Assembly: GCF_022129445.1 (NCBI RefSeq)
Contig: NZ_JADQAQ010000026.1
Location: forward strand, 18,096 to 62,528
Length of the DNA: 44,433 bases
Reading direction: 5' to 3'
Source of the DNA: Photobacterium sp. Ph5
GTDB taxonomy: Bacteria > Pseudomonadota > Gammaproteobacteria > Enterobacterales > Vibrionaceae
This document shows, in pieces, positions 1 to 7,741 of the stretch. The first letter of the stretch is position 1. Each line of letters opens with the position of its first letter. A program made the translations under genes and the position numbers. The notes beneath the pieces were generated by a model. The model was given only the letters and a program-made list of their open reading frames with translations. It was not told where the DNA came from and ran no database searches.

Positions 1-62
1 TAGATGCTAGATGCTAGATGCTAGATGCTAGATGCTAGATGCTAGATGCTAGATGCTAGATG
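1..62. repeat. 7-bp tandem repeat (TAGATGC)n, cut by the window edge
   Basis: Eight perfect TAGATGC units are followed by six bases of a ninth, and the array probably continues beyond the left edge. It lies in non-coding sequence. Perfect short-unit arrays of this kind expand and contract by slippage. Whether it sits in a promoter, a coding region or nothing cannot be told because the left neighbour is missing. Confidence 0.97.
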
Positions 63-416
63 TGAAAAATGGAAGTGTTGCATTTACACTGTAAATAAAT
101 GGCGAACCAATATTTAGAGGTTTGCTTTAACTAAAATGAGATATTTTAAAATATCTAAAAGCTCTGAAAAAAGAGTGATCAACAATTAAAATATCGATAC
201 GTACTTAGTTGAAAGTGCACTTATTTGATCTGTCCAATTCAAGCTGTGATTCGATTGATTAAAATAAGGCAGAACCTTTACCTTGCCTTATTGATATTAA
301 AAACCATGATAGCGGCTGTGTCATATGGTGAATCAGTTAGATAATAAATAGAAATAAAAAAACCAGTACCTCTGTACTGGTTTTTCATGAAAAACAATAT
401 TTACAGTGTAAATAAT
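63..416. other. Intergenic region with two facing copies of a palindrome
   Basis: No gene was seen here. ATTTACACTGTAAAT occurs at 82-96, and its reverse complement within TATTTACAGTGTAAATA at 398-414. Each copy is itself a near-perfect TTTACA-N-TGTAAA palindrome, so they look like operator sites or small mobile-repeat ends. The second copy abuts the stop codon of the lapD-like gene. Confidence 0.6.
356..385 (-). terminator. Intrinsic terminator after the lapD-like gene
   Basis: CCAGTAC (363-369) and GTACTGG (374-380) form a 7-bp stem with a CTCT loop. An A-run on the left gives the U-tract for minus-strand transcripts, and a T-run on the right could terminate plus-strand transcripts. It lies about 30 bp past the stop codon at 417. 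Confidence 0.8.
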
Positions 417-2369
417 CTATACCGTTTCTAACTGTGTATATTTCTCAGTGATAAAGCCTTGATAACCACTGACAAATAAATCAGATAATCGCTCAAGTTG
501 TGTTTCTGTTTCAACTCGAGTAGCAATGGCCTTAATATCTAAGCTATGTGCGGTTCGGCATATAGAAGACAACACGGCTGATTTTGTTTGGTCGTTTAAT
601 TGATAAGTATATGCGTAGTCGATTTTGACATAATCAGGATTAATTTCTTTTAAGTAATTTAATGATTGAAAATGACGTCCATAGTTATCTATTCCCACGC
701 CGAAGTGGTAGCGTTTAATAATACTGCACAACAAGCTTGTCGCATCTGTGTTTCTGATACAACTGATTTCTTGTAATTCAAAAAATAGTCGAGAGGCTAT
801 CTGAGTATTATTACTTAATAGTTTATCTAACCAACGGGTAAAACTGGGATCTCCAATACTGCTATTAGTGATGTTAATTGCAAATGGACCTATTGTTCTG
901 TCGGCATTTAGTCGGTTAACTATTGTTACAATGACATGGCGATCAAACCAACTTCCGATCTTCAAATCTTCGATGGCCCCTAAAAACTGACCAGCAGAAT
1001 AAAAGTCTTTATTTTTTTGTATCGCAGTAAATACTTCATAGTGGTAAACACTTTTATTTTCTAATGTTGCAGGTTGAAATTTATATTGAAATAAATCTTC
1101 ATTAATTGCTTGCTCCAACAATTGTTTCCATTGTTGTTTGCCTAAGCTGTTATGACTATTAGGATCTTTTATTAAAGCAATGGATTGATGAGGAGTAAGC
1201 TTTGCTTGCGTTAATGCGTTATCTAACTGTGTTAATAATTGGCTAGGAGTGATTTGTGCCTCGTTATAGACTAAACCAATATCTGTGGTTGATGGGCTAT
1301 TTATTTTTGAATTATTAACGATATCGTCAAATATTTTAAGCACGATTTTTCCGAGTAATTCTAATTTTTCTGAAGAAAGGTTAGGGATGAGAATTGCAAA
1401 CTCATCGCGAGATAACCGTGCAATCGTGGTGTAATTATAGCTAATGACATCATTTAAACGTGCTGAGATTTGTTTTATCAGTTTATCACCGGCTTGATAA
1501 CCTTCATGCTCATAATAATCACTAATTAAGGTTGTTTGGATTAGCGCTAGACCACCTTTATGTGATTCATCCAACCAAGAGCTAATTTGGTGGATAAAGA
1601 AACTACGATTGCCCAATCCAGATATAGGATCAAGATAAGCTTGTTCTCGCAGTTTTACTGCTTCGTTTGCTTGGCTTTTGAAATTCACATCTAATTGATA
1701 ACTAAGCTTATTAAATGCTCTTACAATTGTTTTAATATCTGACTCATCAGGCAGTGATAAAGGTGCTTGGTTTAAATTATCTATATTATAAGCACGATTT
1801 GTTAGCGTGCGTAATGATGTGAAATGTTTTTTACTGATAAAATAAATCGCACTGCTACCTATAAGCATGAGTATTAAATGAGAAATAATGGTATTGCTGA
1901 ATAATTGCCAATATTTTGTATATGCCCAACGTGATGAGGCACTCAGCTCTAAAATGCCAACATCTAAGCTATCATTATTGATGGTTCTTTTTTCAAAATG
2001 TTCTGGGATCGTAATTAATGATTGAAACCACTGTGGAACATTATTGATATCACGGTTATTATCTATTCTTATTAAAGGTGTTGAATCTGCAAATAACAAT
2101 GATGCGTGGTTATATTGCTGTGCGGGGAACAGATAATTAAGCGTATCAATGAGCTTGATTTCTTGTTGTTGTGAAATTATTAAACTATCAAGAATGGATA
2201 ATTTATCCGGTAATGTAGAAAGTGCACGGTTTATATCTTCATGTGCAACTGTTATATGCTGATCATTAATTACATGGTAGCCAGTATATAACTGCGTACC
2301 TGCAGAAATGCCAAGTACTGAACACATGAGTGTTGTAATACTTATTATTTGTCGTTTAAAGAGTGTCAT
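417..2369 (-). CDS. lapD: LapD-like membrane c-di-GMP receptor with degenerate GGDEF and EAL domains
   Basis: This 650-aa inner-membrane protein has the LapD order: TM1 (about 8-30), a periplasmic LapD/MoxY-type sensor (32-155) containing the VPQWF segment, TM2 (157-180), HAMP (180-232), GGDEF (245-400) and EAL (410-645). The cyclase signature reads LSRDEF. The EAL domain reads EVF, the usual DDFG loop reads DNYG, and the usual AEGVE reads ATRVE. Key catalytic acidic residues are therefore missing and neither activity is expected. In the LapD family such a protein binds c-di-GMP and holds the periplasmic protease LapG, protecting a surface adhesin. No lapG or adhesin gene is visible here, though the window edge is close. 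CsrD was considered because it is also degenerate and of similar length, but the periplasmic segment and the C-terminus match LapD better. Confidence 0.8.
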   Translation of the reverse strand: MTLFKRQIISITTLMCSVLGISAGTQLYTGYHVINDQHITVAHEDINRALSTLPDKLSILDSLIISQQQEIKLIDTLNYLFPAQQYNHASLLFADSTPLIRIDNNRDINNVPQWFQSLITIPEHFEKRTINNDSLDVGILELSASSRWAYTKYWQLFSNTIISHLILMLIGSSAIYFISKKHFTSLRTLTNRAYNIDNLNQAPLSLPDESDIKTIVRAFNKLSYQLDVNFKSQANEAVKLREQAYLDPISGLGNRSFFIHQISSWLDESHKGGLALIQTTLISDYYEHEGYQAGDKLIKQISARLNDVISYNYTTIARLSRDEFAILIPNLSSEKLELLGKIVLKIFDDIVNNSKINSPSTTDIGLVYNEAQITPSQLLTQLDNALTQAKLTPHQSIALIKDPNSHNSLGKQQWKQLLEQAINEDLFQYKFQPATLENKSVYHYEVFTAIQKNKDFYSAGQFLGAIEDLKIGSWFDRHVIVTIVNRLNADRTIGPFAINITNSSIGDPSFTRWLDKLLSNNTQIASRLFFELQEISCIRNTDATSLLCSIIKRYHFGVGIDNYGRHFQSLNYLKEINPDYVKIDYAYTYQLNDQTKSAVLSSICRTAHSLDIKAIATRVETETQLERLSDLFVSGYQGFITEKYTQLETV

Positions 2370-2638
2370 AGTCTGAGCACCAAGGTAGAGTACTAGCCCA
2401 ACATAAACAGTAAAAGAGAGATATCTTATGCTGACTAAATCATTGTTTTTGTATTAGTCTAATTTATCAAAAGTCGCATCATGCAACTGTACTGTTTGTC
2501 ATTTATTGTTGAATTTCGATAGATGTGTCTATTTGTTTTTGCAAATAAGACCTGTATTCATAAGAAAATAGTGTTTGCTTCCAAAAGGAAGTCACAATAT
2601 TGTAGAGAATAAATCATTTATACTTGTTGGAGATGAAA

Positions 2639-3274
2639 ATGGAATTATCAGATATTCGTAGGGAGTATGCCAAAGGAGGGCTACGACGAGATGATTTACC
2701 GAGTGATCCGCTAGTTTTATTTGAACGATGGTTAAAACAAGCAGTGGAAGCACAGCTACCAGATCCAACAGCAATGACAGTTGCAACCGTTGATGGTTCT
2801 GGTCAACCTTTTCAGCGTATCGTTTTACTTAAACATTTTGATGAGCAAGGTTTTGTTTTTTATACTAATCTTGGTAGCCGTAAAGCTCAGCAACTTGCTA
2901 TTAATAACAAAATCAGCTTACATTTTCCTTGGCATATGATGGAAAGACAAGTACATATTACTGGTCATGTAGAAGCGTTATCAAAGCGAGAAGTGTTAAC
3001 CTATTTTTCTTCGCGTCCTAAAGAGAGCCAAGTTGCCGCATGGGCCAGTAAGCAAAGCCAACGCTTAACGGCAAGACAAGCATTAGAAGGAAAGTATTTT
3101 GAGCTGAAGCAAAAGTTTCTTGCAGGAGAGATACCAGTCCCCACGTTTTGGGGAGGCTTTCGCGTTAAATTTAATTCGATTGAATTTTGGCAAGGTGGTG
3201 AACACCGTTTACATGATCGTTTTTTATATCATGATCAAGCGGAAGAGTGGATAATTGATCGATTAGCACCATAA
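2639..3274 (+). CDS. pdxH: Pyridoxine/pyridoxamine 5'-phosphate oxidase
   Basis: PdxH is a cytosolic FMN enzyme that oxidises pyridoxine- or pyridoxamine-5'-phosphate to pyridoxal 5'-phosphate, the last step of vitamin B6 synthesis and salvage. The 211-aa product matches the family end to end: [15 protein letters not shown] near the N-terminus, [54 protein letters not shown] and the C-terminal [15 protein letters not shown]. The start was set at ATG 2639 because GGAG (2629-2632) lies 6 nt upstream and [10 protein letters not shown] fits homologues. An in-frame TTG at 2624 and ATG at 2633 are less likely. The gene is convergent with vqmA, as I recall it being next to vqmA in V. cholerae. Confidence 0.96.
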   Translation: MELSDIRREYAKGGLRRDDLPSDPLVLFERWLKQAVEAQLPDPTAMTVATVDGSGQPFQRIVLLKHFDEQGFVFYTNLGSRKAQQLAINNKISLHFPWHMMERQVHITGHVEALSKREVLTYFSSRPKESQVAAWASKQSQRLTARQALEGKYFELKQKFLAGEIPVPTFWGGFRVKFNSIEFWQGGEHRLHDRFLYHDQAEEWIIDRLAP

Positions 3275-3306
3275 CAATAAAAGAGTAACTGACTACTCTT
3301 TTATTG
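3275..3306. terminator. Bidirectional terminator between pdxH and vqmA
   Basis: A perfect 13-bp stem (3275-3287 with 3294-3306) has a 6-nt loop. The AT-rich outer part of the stem supplies A- and T-rich flanks for both directions. It begins directly after the pdxH stop and lies just past the vqmA stop. Confidence 0.85.
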
Positions 3307-3308
3307 TA

Positions 3309-4025
3309 TTAATCTTTCAAAACAATAGATAGCTGAGTTTTCAACATACTTTCAGGTATATTTGAGCCATAACCTAACTCTAATGCCAAATCTAAAAGCT
3401 CTCCTTTAGAATTGGCATTAAACTTCTCACGTAAACGTAAGACGTAATTTTCAATTGTTTTTACTGCGACTCCTAACGTATTCGCAATATATTGTGGTTT
3501 CTTACCATACAGAAGAAGAAATAATACTTCGGACTCTCGTGTATTTAATCCAATCTCTTCTTTTTTGATGTTAATTCTTAGCTGAGTAGGATCTTTTTGC
3601 TGTTGAGTTATCCCTATAGCACGACATAACCAATGACCTACTTCTAATACAGCTGTATCTTTTAACTCTATGCCTGAAAAAATAGTCCCAATGACTTGGT
3701 TATTATGATCTCGCCATGGCGTTTTGGTAAAAAGGTGAGCACGCCACTTACCATCGTGATAAGGATGAATATCAAGAACACGGATTGTTTTTTCTGTTTC
3801 AATCACTATTTGATCTTGTTCTACATACTTAGCTGCACAATCTCTTGTTGTTGCAGGCATTTGATAATCAGTTTTACCTATACAGTCTAAATGATTATCA
3901 AACCCAATCATTTTTCCATATTCAGGATTTGCATAAACAAATGTTGAATTTATATCTTTGCAACCCCAACAACCGGGCAACTGATCAAAAATTTGGGGTG
4001 AAAATGGGGCGTTTTTATAATTCAT
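3309..4025 (-). CDS. vqmA: VqmA: PAS/LuxR-type quorum-sensing receptor-regulator for DPO
   Basis: The 238-aa protein has a PAS domain (about 15-125) and a LuxR-type helix-turn-helix (about 160-220; LNTRESEVLFLLL, then AVKTIENYV). In V. cholerae, VqmA binds the autoinducer 3,5-dimethylpyrazin-2-ol (DPO) and activates the VqmR small RNA. Residues I recall as important fall at the same numbers here: Cys48, Cys63 and Cys134 (redox-active cysteines) and Phe99 and Lys101 (ligand pocket). Residue 67 is Tyr where I recall Phe. The GCWGCKDINST stretch near the N-terminus is also typical. Context agrees: pdxH lies on the 3' side, and upstream are a terminator-ended RNA and a near-match to the VqmA operator. 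The start at 4025 has only a weak AGG ribosome site. Confidence 0.92.
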   Translation of the reverse strand: MNYKNAPFSPQIFDQLPGCWGCKDINSTFVYANPEYGKMIGFDNHLDCIGKTDYQMPATTRDCAAKYVEQDQIVIETEKTIRVLDIHPYHDGKWRAHLFTKTPWRDHNNQVIGTIFSGIELKDTAVLEVGHWLCRAIGITQQQKDPTQLRINIKKEEIGLNTRESEVLFLLLYGKKPQYIANTLGVAVKTIENYVLRLREKFNANSKGELLDLALELGYGSNIPESMLKTQLSIVLKD

Positions 4026-4123
4026 ATATTGCCTAAATATACAGCCAGCAAAGACATTTTAATAACTTTATTGGCTTTGTAAATATATAGGTAACAAGGT
4101 GCTTATATATTAGGCAAAAAATT

Positions 4124-4150
4124 AAAAAAAAGCCGGCCATTAAGGCCGGC
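4124..4150 (-). terminator. vqmR: Intrinsic terminator of vqmR
   Basis: The stem is GCCGGCC (4132-4138) with GGCCGGC (4144-4150), loop ATTAA, followed on the minus strand by eight T. It is the strongest GC hairpin in the neighbourhood and lies about 100 bp before the vqmA start. Confidence 0.9.
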
Positions 4151-4298
4151 AAAACAAGAATTGGCTCTTAGAGCATAATTCTGTACGACGTGTAGAAGAG
4201 GTAATCAGAAAAAGAAGTGAGGGTACATCTTCGATTTTTCTGATTTATCCTTTCGGATAATGTTCATTTTCTAGATGAAACCATCTGAACAACGAACG
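4124..4298 (-). ncRNA. vqmR: VqmR-like small regulatory RNA
   Basis: Upstream of vqmA and in the same direction lies a non-coding stretch with a promoter, several hairpins and an intrinsic terminator. On the minus strand there is a -10 TATAGT (4310-4305), giving a start near 4298. Hairpins follow: AGATG/CATCT inside GTTCA/TGAAC, ATCC-GAAA-GGAT, and a stem of TCAGAAAAA with its partner presenting the loop TGTACCCTCA. The terminator is GCCGGCC/GGCCGGC (4132-4150) with eight U. Position and operator match V. cholerae vqmR. The mapped length of about 170 nt is longer than the ~140 nt I recall for V. cholerae, so the 5' end is approximate. Targets cannot be read from this window. Confidence 0.75.
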
Positions 4299-4332
4299 GG
4301 TGTAACTATAACTAAGCTTCTATTTACAAAAT

Positions 4333-4350
4333 AGGGGGGAAATCACCTAT
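4333..4350 (-). promoter_or_regulatory. VqmA operator of the vqmR promoter
   Basis: The plus-strand reading AGGGGGGAAATCACCTAT agrees at 14 of 18 positions with the reverse complement of the V. cholerae VqmA palindrome as I remember it (AGGGGGGATTTCCCCCCT). It is an imperfect inverted repeat of ATAGG/CCTAT. It is centred about 43 bp upstream of the inferred vqmR start and directly upstream of the -35 region, a normal activator position. Confidence 0.75.
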
Positions 4351-4359
4351 TGACAAAAT

Positions 4360-4378
4360 GATAGTTACAAGAACTATC
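4360..4378. repeat. Perfect 7-bp inverted repeat (GATAGTT-ACAAG-AACTATC)
   Basis: This lies between the yhbP-family gene and the vqmR promoter. It partly overlaps a second possible hairpin (AACTATCC/GGATGGTT, 4372-4394) that could serve as a weak end for the yhbP-family transcript. It could also be an operator. Confidence 0.5.
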
Positions 4379-4410
4379 CCAAAAAAGGATGGTTATGGGC
4401 TTATTTATAA

Positions 4411-4836
4411 CTAAGTTCTTTGCCAATTTAGCTTAAATCCAAATTTTATATGATTATCGGTCATTTTTATTTCATTTAGGATTATCTTCCAGATTGAAGA
4501 TGACATATTTTTAGCGATAGGAAATTTTTTATAATAAAGCTCTAAGGCTTGTTGTTCATTGCTTGAGGGGATTAATTCAATAGAGCCAGAAAACTGTACA
4601 CCTTGAATATCACTAATTTCATGCGGTTCAGGTGCTATTGTACCAGCAATATTGCGATTCTTTAGCATCAGGCTTCCATGTCGGCTATCTGGTGAAGTCA
4701 GAATATACAATGCCATATTGTCACTATCGGCAATATAATAGCAGTTAGCACACCAAATATTATCGTTAAAACTAGCGCATAATGTCAGTAAATGATGTTC
4801 GGTAATAAAATGTTGAATATGCATTAATTCGTTCAT
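4411..4836 (-). CDS. yhbP: YhbP/UPF0306 family protein (FMN-binding split-barrel fold)
   Basis: The 141-aa cytosolic protein resembles E. coli YhbP along its length: IWCANCYYIAD, ALYILTSPDSRHG, NIAGTIAPEP, IQGVQFSGSIE, FPIAKNMSSSIWKI and the ending IKFGFKLNW. The fold is that of the pyridoxamine-phosphate-oxidase-like split barrel, and no reaction is established for the family. The gene stands alone upstream of vqmR in the same direction. A purine-rich site (AGGGG) lies upstream of the ATG at 4836. Confidence 0.85.
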   Translation of the reverse strand: MNELMHIQHFITEHHLLTLCASFNDNIWCANCYYIADSDNMALYILTSPDSRHGSLMLKNRNIAGTIAPEPHEISDIQGVQFSGSIELIPSSNEQQALELYYKKFPIAKNMSSSIWKIILNEIKMTDNHIKFGFKLNWQRT

Positions 4837-5395
4837 CGTATCAGTACCCCTATTGTTTTATTTAGTTAACTTTACCCTGCCTTGTTTGGTAAGAACAATA
4901 CACATAGGAGTCTCTTTCGTGACATAAATGATTTAACTCTTTGTTTTTATAACGGAACGATGATCATGTGAACTGAGTTAACGGTCATTGTCAAATGGAC
5001 TGGAAAGATGATCAAGGATGATCTTGTGAGTAAATCAGACAAAAATAAAGGAAATCAGCGAGTTTTTGATACCTATTTTGTGTATATGAATTCAGTGAAC
5101 TTTTTCTGTATGGAAGCATGATCATGGAATAATCTGACATTGATCATTTATATTTTACGGCATTTTAATTCAAGAAAATAATAACTTAGACAAGGATCTA
5201 TTGGGTGAACCGTGTAGGTAAAACTTGTCGTGATCCTAAGATTATTCTTAAATGCGAAGGATATATCTCATAAATGAGATCACTCAATAATGTTAATTAA
5301 ATATACTCAACGTTGCTGAGTTTATTTTCATAATAAAAATAAAATGAAAGAAAATAACATTAACTTATTGATTTATAGTCTTAGTGGATTTAATT
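4837..5395. other. Intergenic region with clustered GATC sites and a perfect palindrome
   Basis: No gene was seen in about 560 bp. GATC occurs eight times between 4962 and 5281 (4962, 5010, 5020, 5120, 5142, 5195, 5232, 5278), where about one would be expected at this composition. Four of these are TGATCA palindromes. ATCTCAT-AA-ATGAGAT is a perfect inverted repeat at 5265-5280. The region is the only upstream sequence of the DUF11 gene and also holds the yhbP-family promoter. Confidence 0.7.
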
Positions 5396-5908
5396 ATGCG
5401 ACGCATTGTAAGAGTGATTGCTGCTCTATTTCTTTTTTCAAATATACTTCTTTCATTTCTTCCTTTCGCTTATTCAGCTGAAGATGGCAGTGTTACTGGC
5501 ATGGCGAGCGTGCTTGATGATAATGACAATATTTCGAATCCTTCCTCTGTAAGTGGTCATTTAACATTGACGAAAACGGTACAAAATATTACTCAAAATA
5601 TACCGGCAAGTATAAGTACGGTAGCAGATCCTGGTGATATTTTAGAATACCGTATCCAATTTACGAATACTGGCGTTAGTGATATTCGAGATATGATACT
5701 GCATGATAGCACGCCAGAATTTACCAGTACTCAGCAAGCAGTCACCTGCGACGCATTATTACTCCCTTCTTCATTGAGCTGTAAAATAGCAACACCTCAT
5801 GGCAATAATCGTGTCGGCTATAAAGGCGATATTCTTTGGTCTTTAGAGGGCGCGCTCTCTGGTGGTGAATCAGGTTTAGTGGTGTACCGAGTGAAAATAA
5901 ACAATTGA
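5396..5908 (+). CDS. Secreted protein with one DUF11 (conserved repeat) domain
   Basis: The 170-aa product starts MRRIVRVIAALFLF and has a signal peptide ending near YSA (about residue 28). The rest is a single DUF11-type beta-sandwich: LTLTKTVQNIT, DPGDILEYRIQFTNTG, LHDSTPEFT, then a C-terminal VVYRVKINN strand. DUF11 domains usually occur as repeats in large surface proteins, so a one-domain secreted form is unusual. It contains two cysteines (in VTCDALLL and LSCKIA) that could form a disulfide. ATG 5396 with GGA 8 nt upstream is preferred to an in-frame GTG at 5384. A Sel1 protein gene follows on the same strand after about 110-140 bp. The function is unknown. Confidence 0.75.
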   Translation: MRRIVRVIAALFLFSNILLSFLPFAYSAEDGSVTGMASVLDDNDNISNPSSVSGHLTLTKTVQNITQNIPASISTVADPGDILEYRIQFTNTGVSDIRDMILHDSTPEFTSTQQAVTCDALLLPSSLSCKIATPHGNNRVGYKGDILWSLEGALSGGESGLVVYRVKINN

Positions 5909-6047
5909 AGTAATTGTTTATATCGCAATATTGGCAATGAAAATACTGGAACAATGATCAAGGTCTAATGCTTATAGACAGTGACTTTAGTTTATTGTGA
6001 CTTAGCCGATAATCACACATATGAGTCCGCTACTTGAGTTAGTGATT

Positions 6048-7286
6048 ATGTTTGATGTTACTTGGCTGTTTATTATTCCTATTATCGTTTTAGGCTGGTT
6101 GATTTCACGTTACTTTGTAACCAGAAATATGCAGCAGCAAGAGAAGCAGCAGCAAAGACAGAAAGACATTAAATATAAACAAGTGTTAGAGAAGGCCAAA
6201 CAGGCTGAACGAGAAGAAAAAATTTATAAAGCCAGTACAGGGCATATACCGAGTCAGTTATCTTTAGCAAAAGAATGTGAAGTGACGAATCCTGTTGCGG
6301 CAATTGAATGGTATGAAAAAGCGGCGGCGCAAGATAATGAAATGGCGCAATATGCCTTGGCACGTTTGTATCGTCGAGATCCGTTGGATCAACAAGCAAT
6401 GCTAAAAGCTAATTACTGGCAAGCGTTTATTGATGTAAAGCAAAAATCACCTGAATCATTGTTTCATTTTGGCTTGTTACTGATCCAAGGTAAAGGGGTC
6501 GAGGCTGATCCTACTTCGGGTATTGATTATATTCAGCAAGCTGCAATTGACGGTTTTCTTCCTGCTTTACTGTTTCTTTCTGATTGGTATGTAGTTGAAG
6601 AAACCGATCATTACTTACCACAACAAGCCTTTTATTGGCGGATACAAGCAGCCAAACACAATGATCTTGATGGTTTAATGAAAACGGCATTTTGCTATAA
6701 AGCCGGGCTAGGTGTTGCAAGGGATGTGGAGCGCGTCAAATACTGGTTAGAGCGAGCAGCGGAACATAATCATTCTGAAGCGCAATATTTAGTAGGCAAG
6801 ATGCATTTAGATTCTTGTGCTAATGATGCCGCCATTGCTTATATTTGGTTTTCAATGGCATATGCTGGCGGTTATAAAAAAGCAAGGGTAGCAAGAGATG
6901 AAGCTGCTCCTCTCATTGGTATTGAATCTATCCTAAATGTTCAAAATATAGCGAAGGAAGTCTATAAAGTATTAAAGAAACAGCCAGTTATTCCTCATTC
7001 AATTATTACTTTCTTAGACGATTGCTATGGTCGAAAAGGGTATCGTCCAACTCTCGCTGATATTGAATTACTAGGTGAGACTCAAGATGACATGAATGAT
7101 GATCAAGAAATATCAATAAAGGAAGATATAGCAATATCGATGACAGAGCCTAACGCTATAGAAACGGATAACGCAGAGGAAAAGCCCACAATGAAACCAG
7201 ATGATTGGACGACATCATGGGGATCATCATCGTCAGATATGATGCTTCAAACAACATCGATAGCTAGCGATGAAATAAAGAAGTAA
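6048..7286 (+). CDS. Membrane-anchored Sel1-repeat (TPR-like) protein
   Basis: The N-terminus MFDVTWLFIIPIIVLGWLI is a single transmembrane anchor. It is followed by a charged, Gln-rich coiled segment (about 25-60) and then several Sel1-like helical repeats (about 70-300; for example NPVAAIEWYEKAAAQDNEMA, then WLERAAEHNHSEAQYLVG). The last ~75 residues are acidic and low in complexity. Sel1 repeats mediate protein-protein contacts, and no partner is evident. The start is uncertain: ATG 6048 puts the anchor at the very N-terminus, while an in-frame ATG at 6021 would add nine residues. Neither has a good ribosome binding site. Confidence 0.8.
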   Translation: MFDVTWLFIIPIIVLGWLISRYFVTRNMQQQEKQQQRQKDIKYKQVLEKAKQAEREEKIYKASTGHIPSQLSLAKECEVTNPVAAIEWYEKAAAQDNEMAQYALARLYRRDPLDQQAMLKANYWQAFIDVKQKSPESLFHFGLLLIQGKGVEADPTSGIDYIQQAAIDGFLPALLFLSDWYVVEETDHYLPQQAFYWRIQAAKHNDLDGLMKTAFCYKAGLGVARDVERVKYWLERAAEHNHSEAQYLVGKMHLDSCANDAAIAYIWFSMAYAGGYKKARVARDEAAPLIGIESILNVQNIAKEVYKVLKKQPVIPHSIITFLDDCYGRKGYRPTLADIELLGETQDDMNDDQEISIKEDIAISMTEPNAIETDNAEEKPTMKPDDWTTSWGSSSSDMMLQTTSIASDEIKK

Positions 7287-7289
7287 AAC

Positions 7290-7325
7290 GCAAACAGCCC
7301 AAACCATGTTGAGCTGTCTTTATTT
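7290..7325. terminator. Possible terminator between the Sel1 gene and the DUF333 pair
   Basis: ACAGC (about 7293-7297) pairs with GCTGT across a loop of roughly 15 nt, followed by CTTTATTT on the plus strand. It is weak but lies in the short space between two convergent genes. Confidence 0.4.
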
Positions 7326-7344
7326 AATATTATGACTCAGAGGA

Positions 7345-7710
7345 CTAATATACTTTCGGGTGTTTATGATGGTGTTTTTTGCAAGTACCATTATAAAAGG
7401 ATTTCAAGCTACATTGTGTACCTTGTTTATTAAAGTGGCACTTATTACCAATAGCAGTCCCTTTATGTTTTACACAATAGTTGACCCATTTTTGCTTCTT
7501 GTCTTGTTTATGCTGTGAACAGTTACCTTCTTTGTAAGCCCATTCATCACACATTTGACCGCTAGGTAGGCGACAGTAACCTTGACCGTCTACAATAACA
7601 GATTGACCACCATGGTGTTCACAATAGACAGAAGCAGGGTTACCGTGTGGGCCGCTAGCACAAGCGGTCGCTGAAATTAATAGTCCAATCAGTAATAAAA
7701 ACTTTTTCAT
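7345..7710 (-). CDS. Exported DUF333 protein (paralogue 1)
   Basis: The 121-aa product has a signal peptide (MKKFLLLIGLLISATACASG), with a Cys at 17 that could make it a lipoprotein, and then a DUF333 module: NPASVYCEHHGG, GYCRLPSGQMCDEWAY, EGNC. A second Cys-rich part (YCVKHKGTAIGNKC, then CSLKSFYNGTC) resembles a half-length copy and ends His/Lys-rich. Cysteines are paired throughout, as in exported disulfide proteins. DUF333 proteins are sometimes labelled putative hemolysins without evidence, and the function is unknown. It lies 31 bp behind the next DUF333 gene and is probably co-transcribed with it. Confidence 0.85.
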   Translation of the reverse strand: MKKFLLLIGLLISATACASGPHGNPASVYCEHHGGQSVIVDGQGYCRLPSGQMCDEWAYKEGNCSQHKQDKKQKWVNYCVKHKGTAIGNKCHFNKQGTQCSLKSFYNGTCKKHHHKHPKVY

Positions 7711-7741
7711 GTTAATTTTCTCTTTTTAATAATGACTGAAA

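Noticed and set aside
1..62. CRISPR-type repeat
   Set aside because: The 7-bp units are contiguous with no spacers.
417..2369. Active diguanylate cyclase or phosphodiesterase
   Set aside because: Both catalytic signatures are altered (SRDEF, EVF, DNYG, ATRVE).
417..2369. CsrD-type RNA-decay regulator
   Set aside because: Length and degeneracy fit, but the periplasmic domain and C-terminal segments resemble LapD more closely.
3309..4025. Acyl-homoserine-lactone LuxR receptor
   Set aside because: The sensor is a PAS domain with VqmA-specific residues, not an autoinducer-binding LuxR domain, and no luxI is nearby.
4962..5281. A chromosome II replication origin, because of repeated TGATCA(A/T) resembling RctB iterons
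   Set aside because: No rctB, parAB or regular iteron spacing is present. The sites are irregular and only ATGATCAAGG-like pieces recur. The Dam-site cluster is reported without an origin claim.
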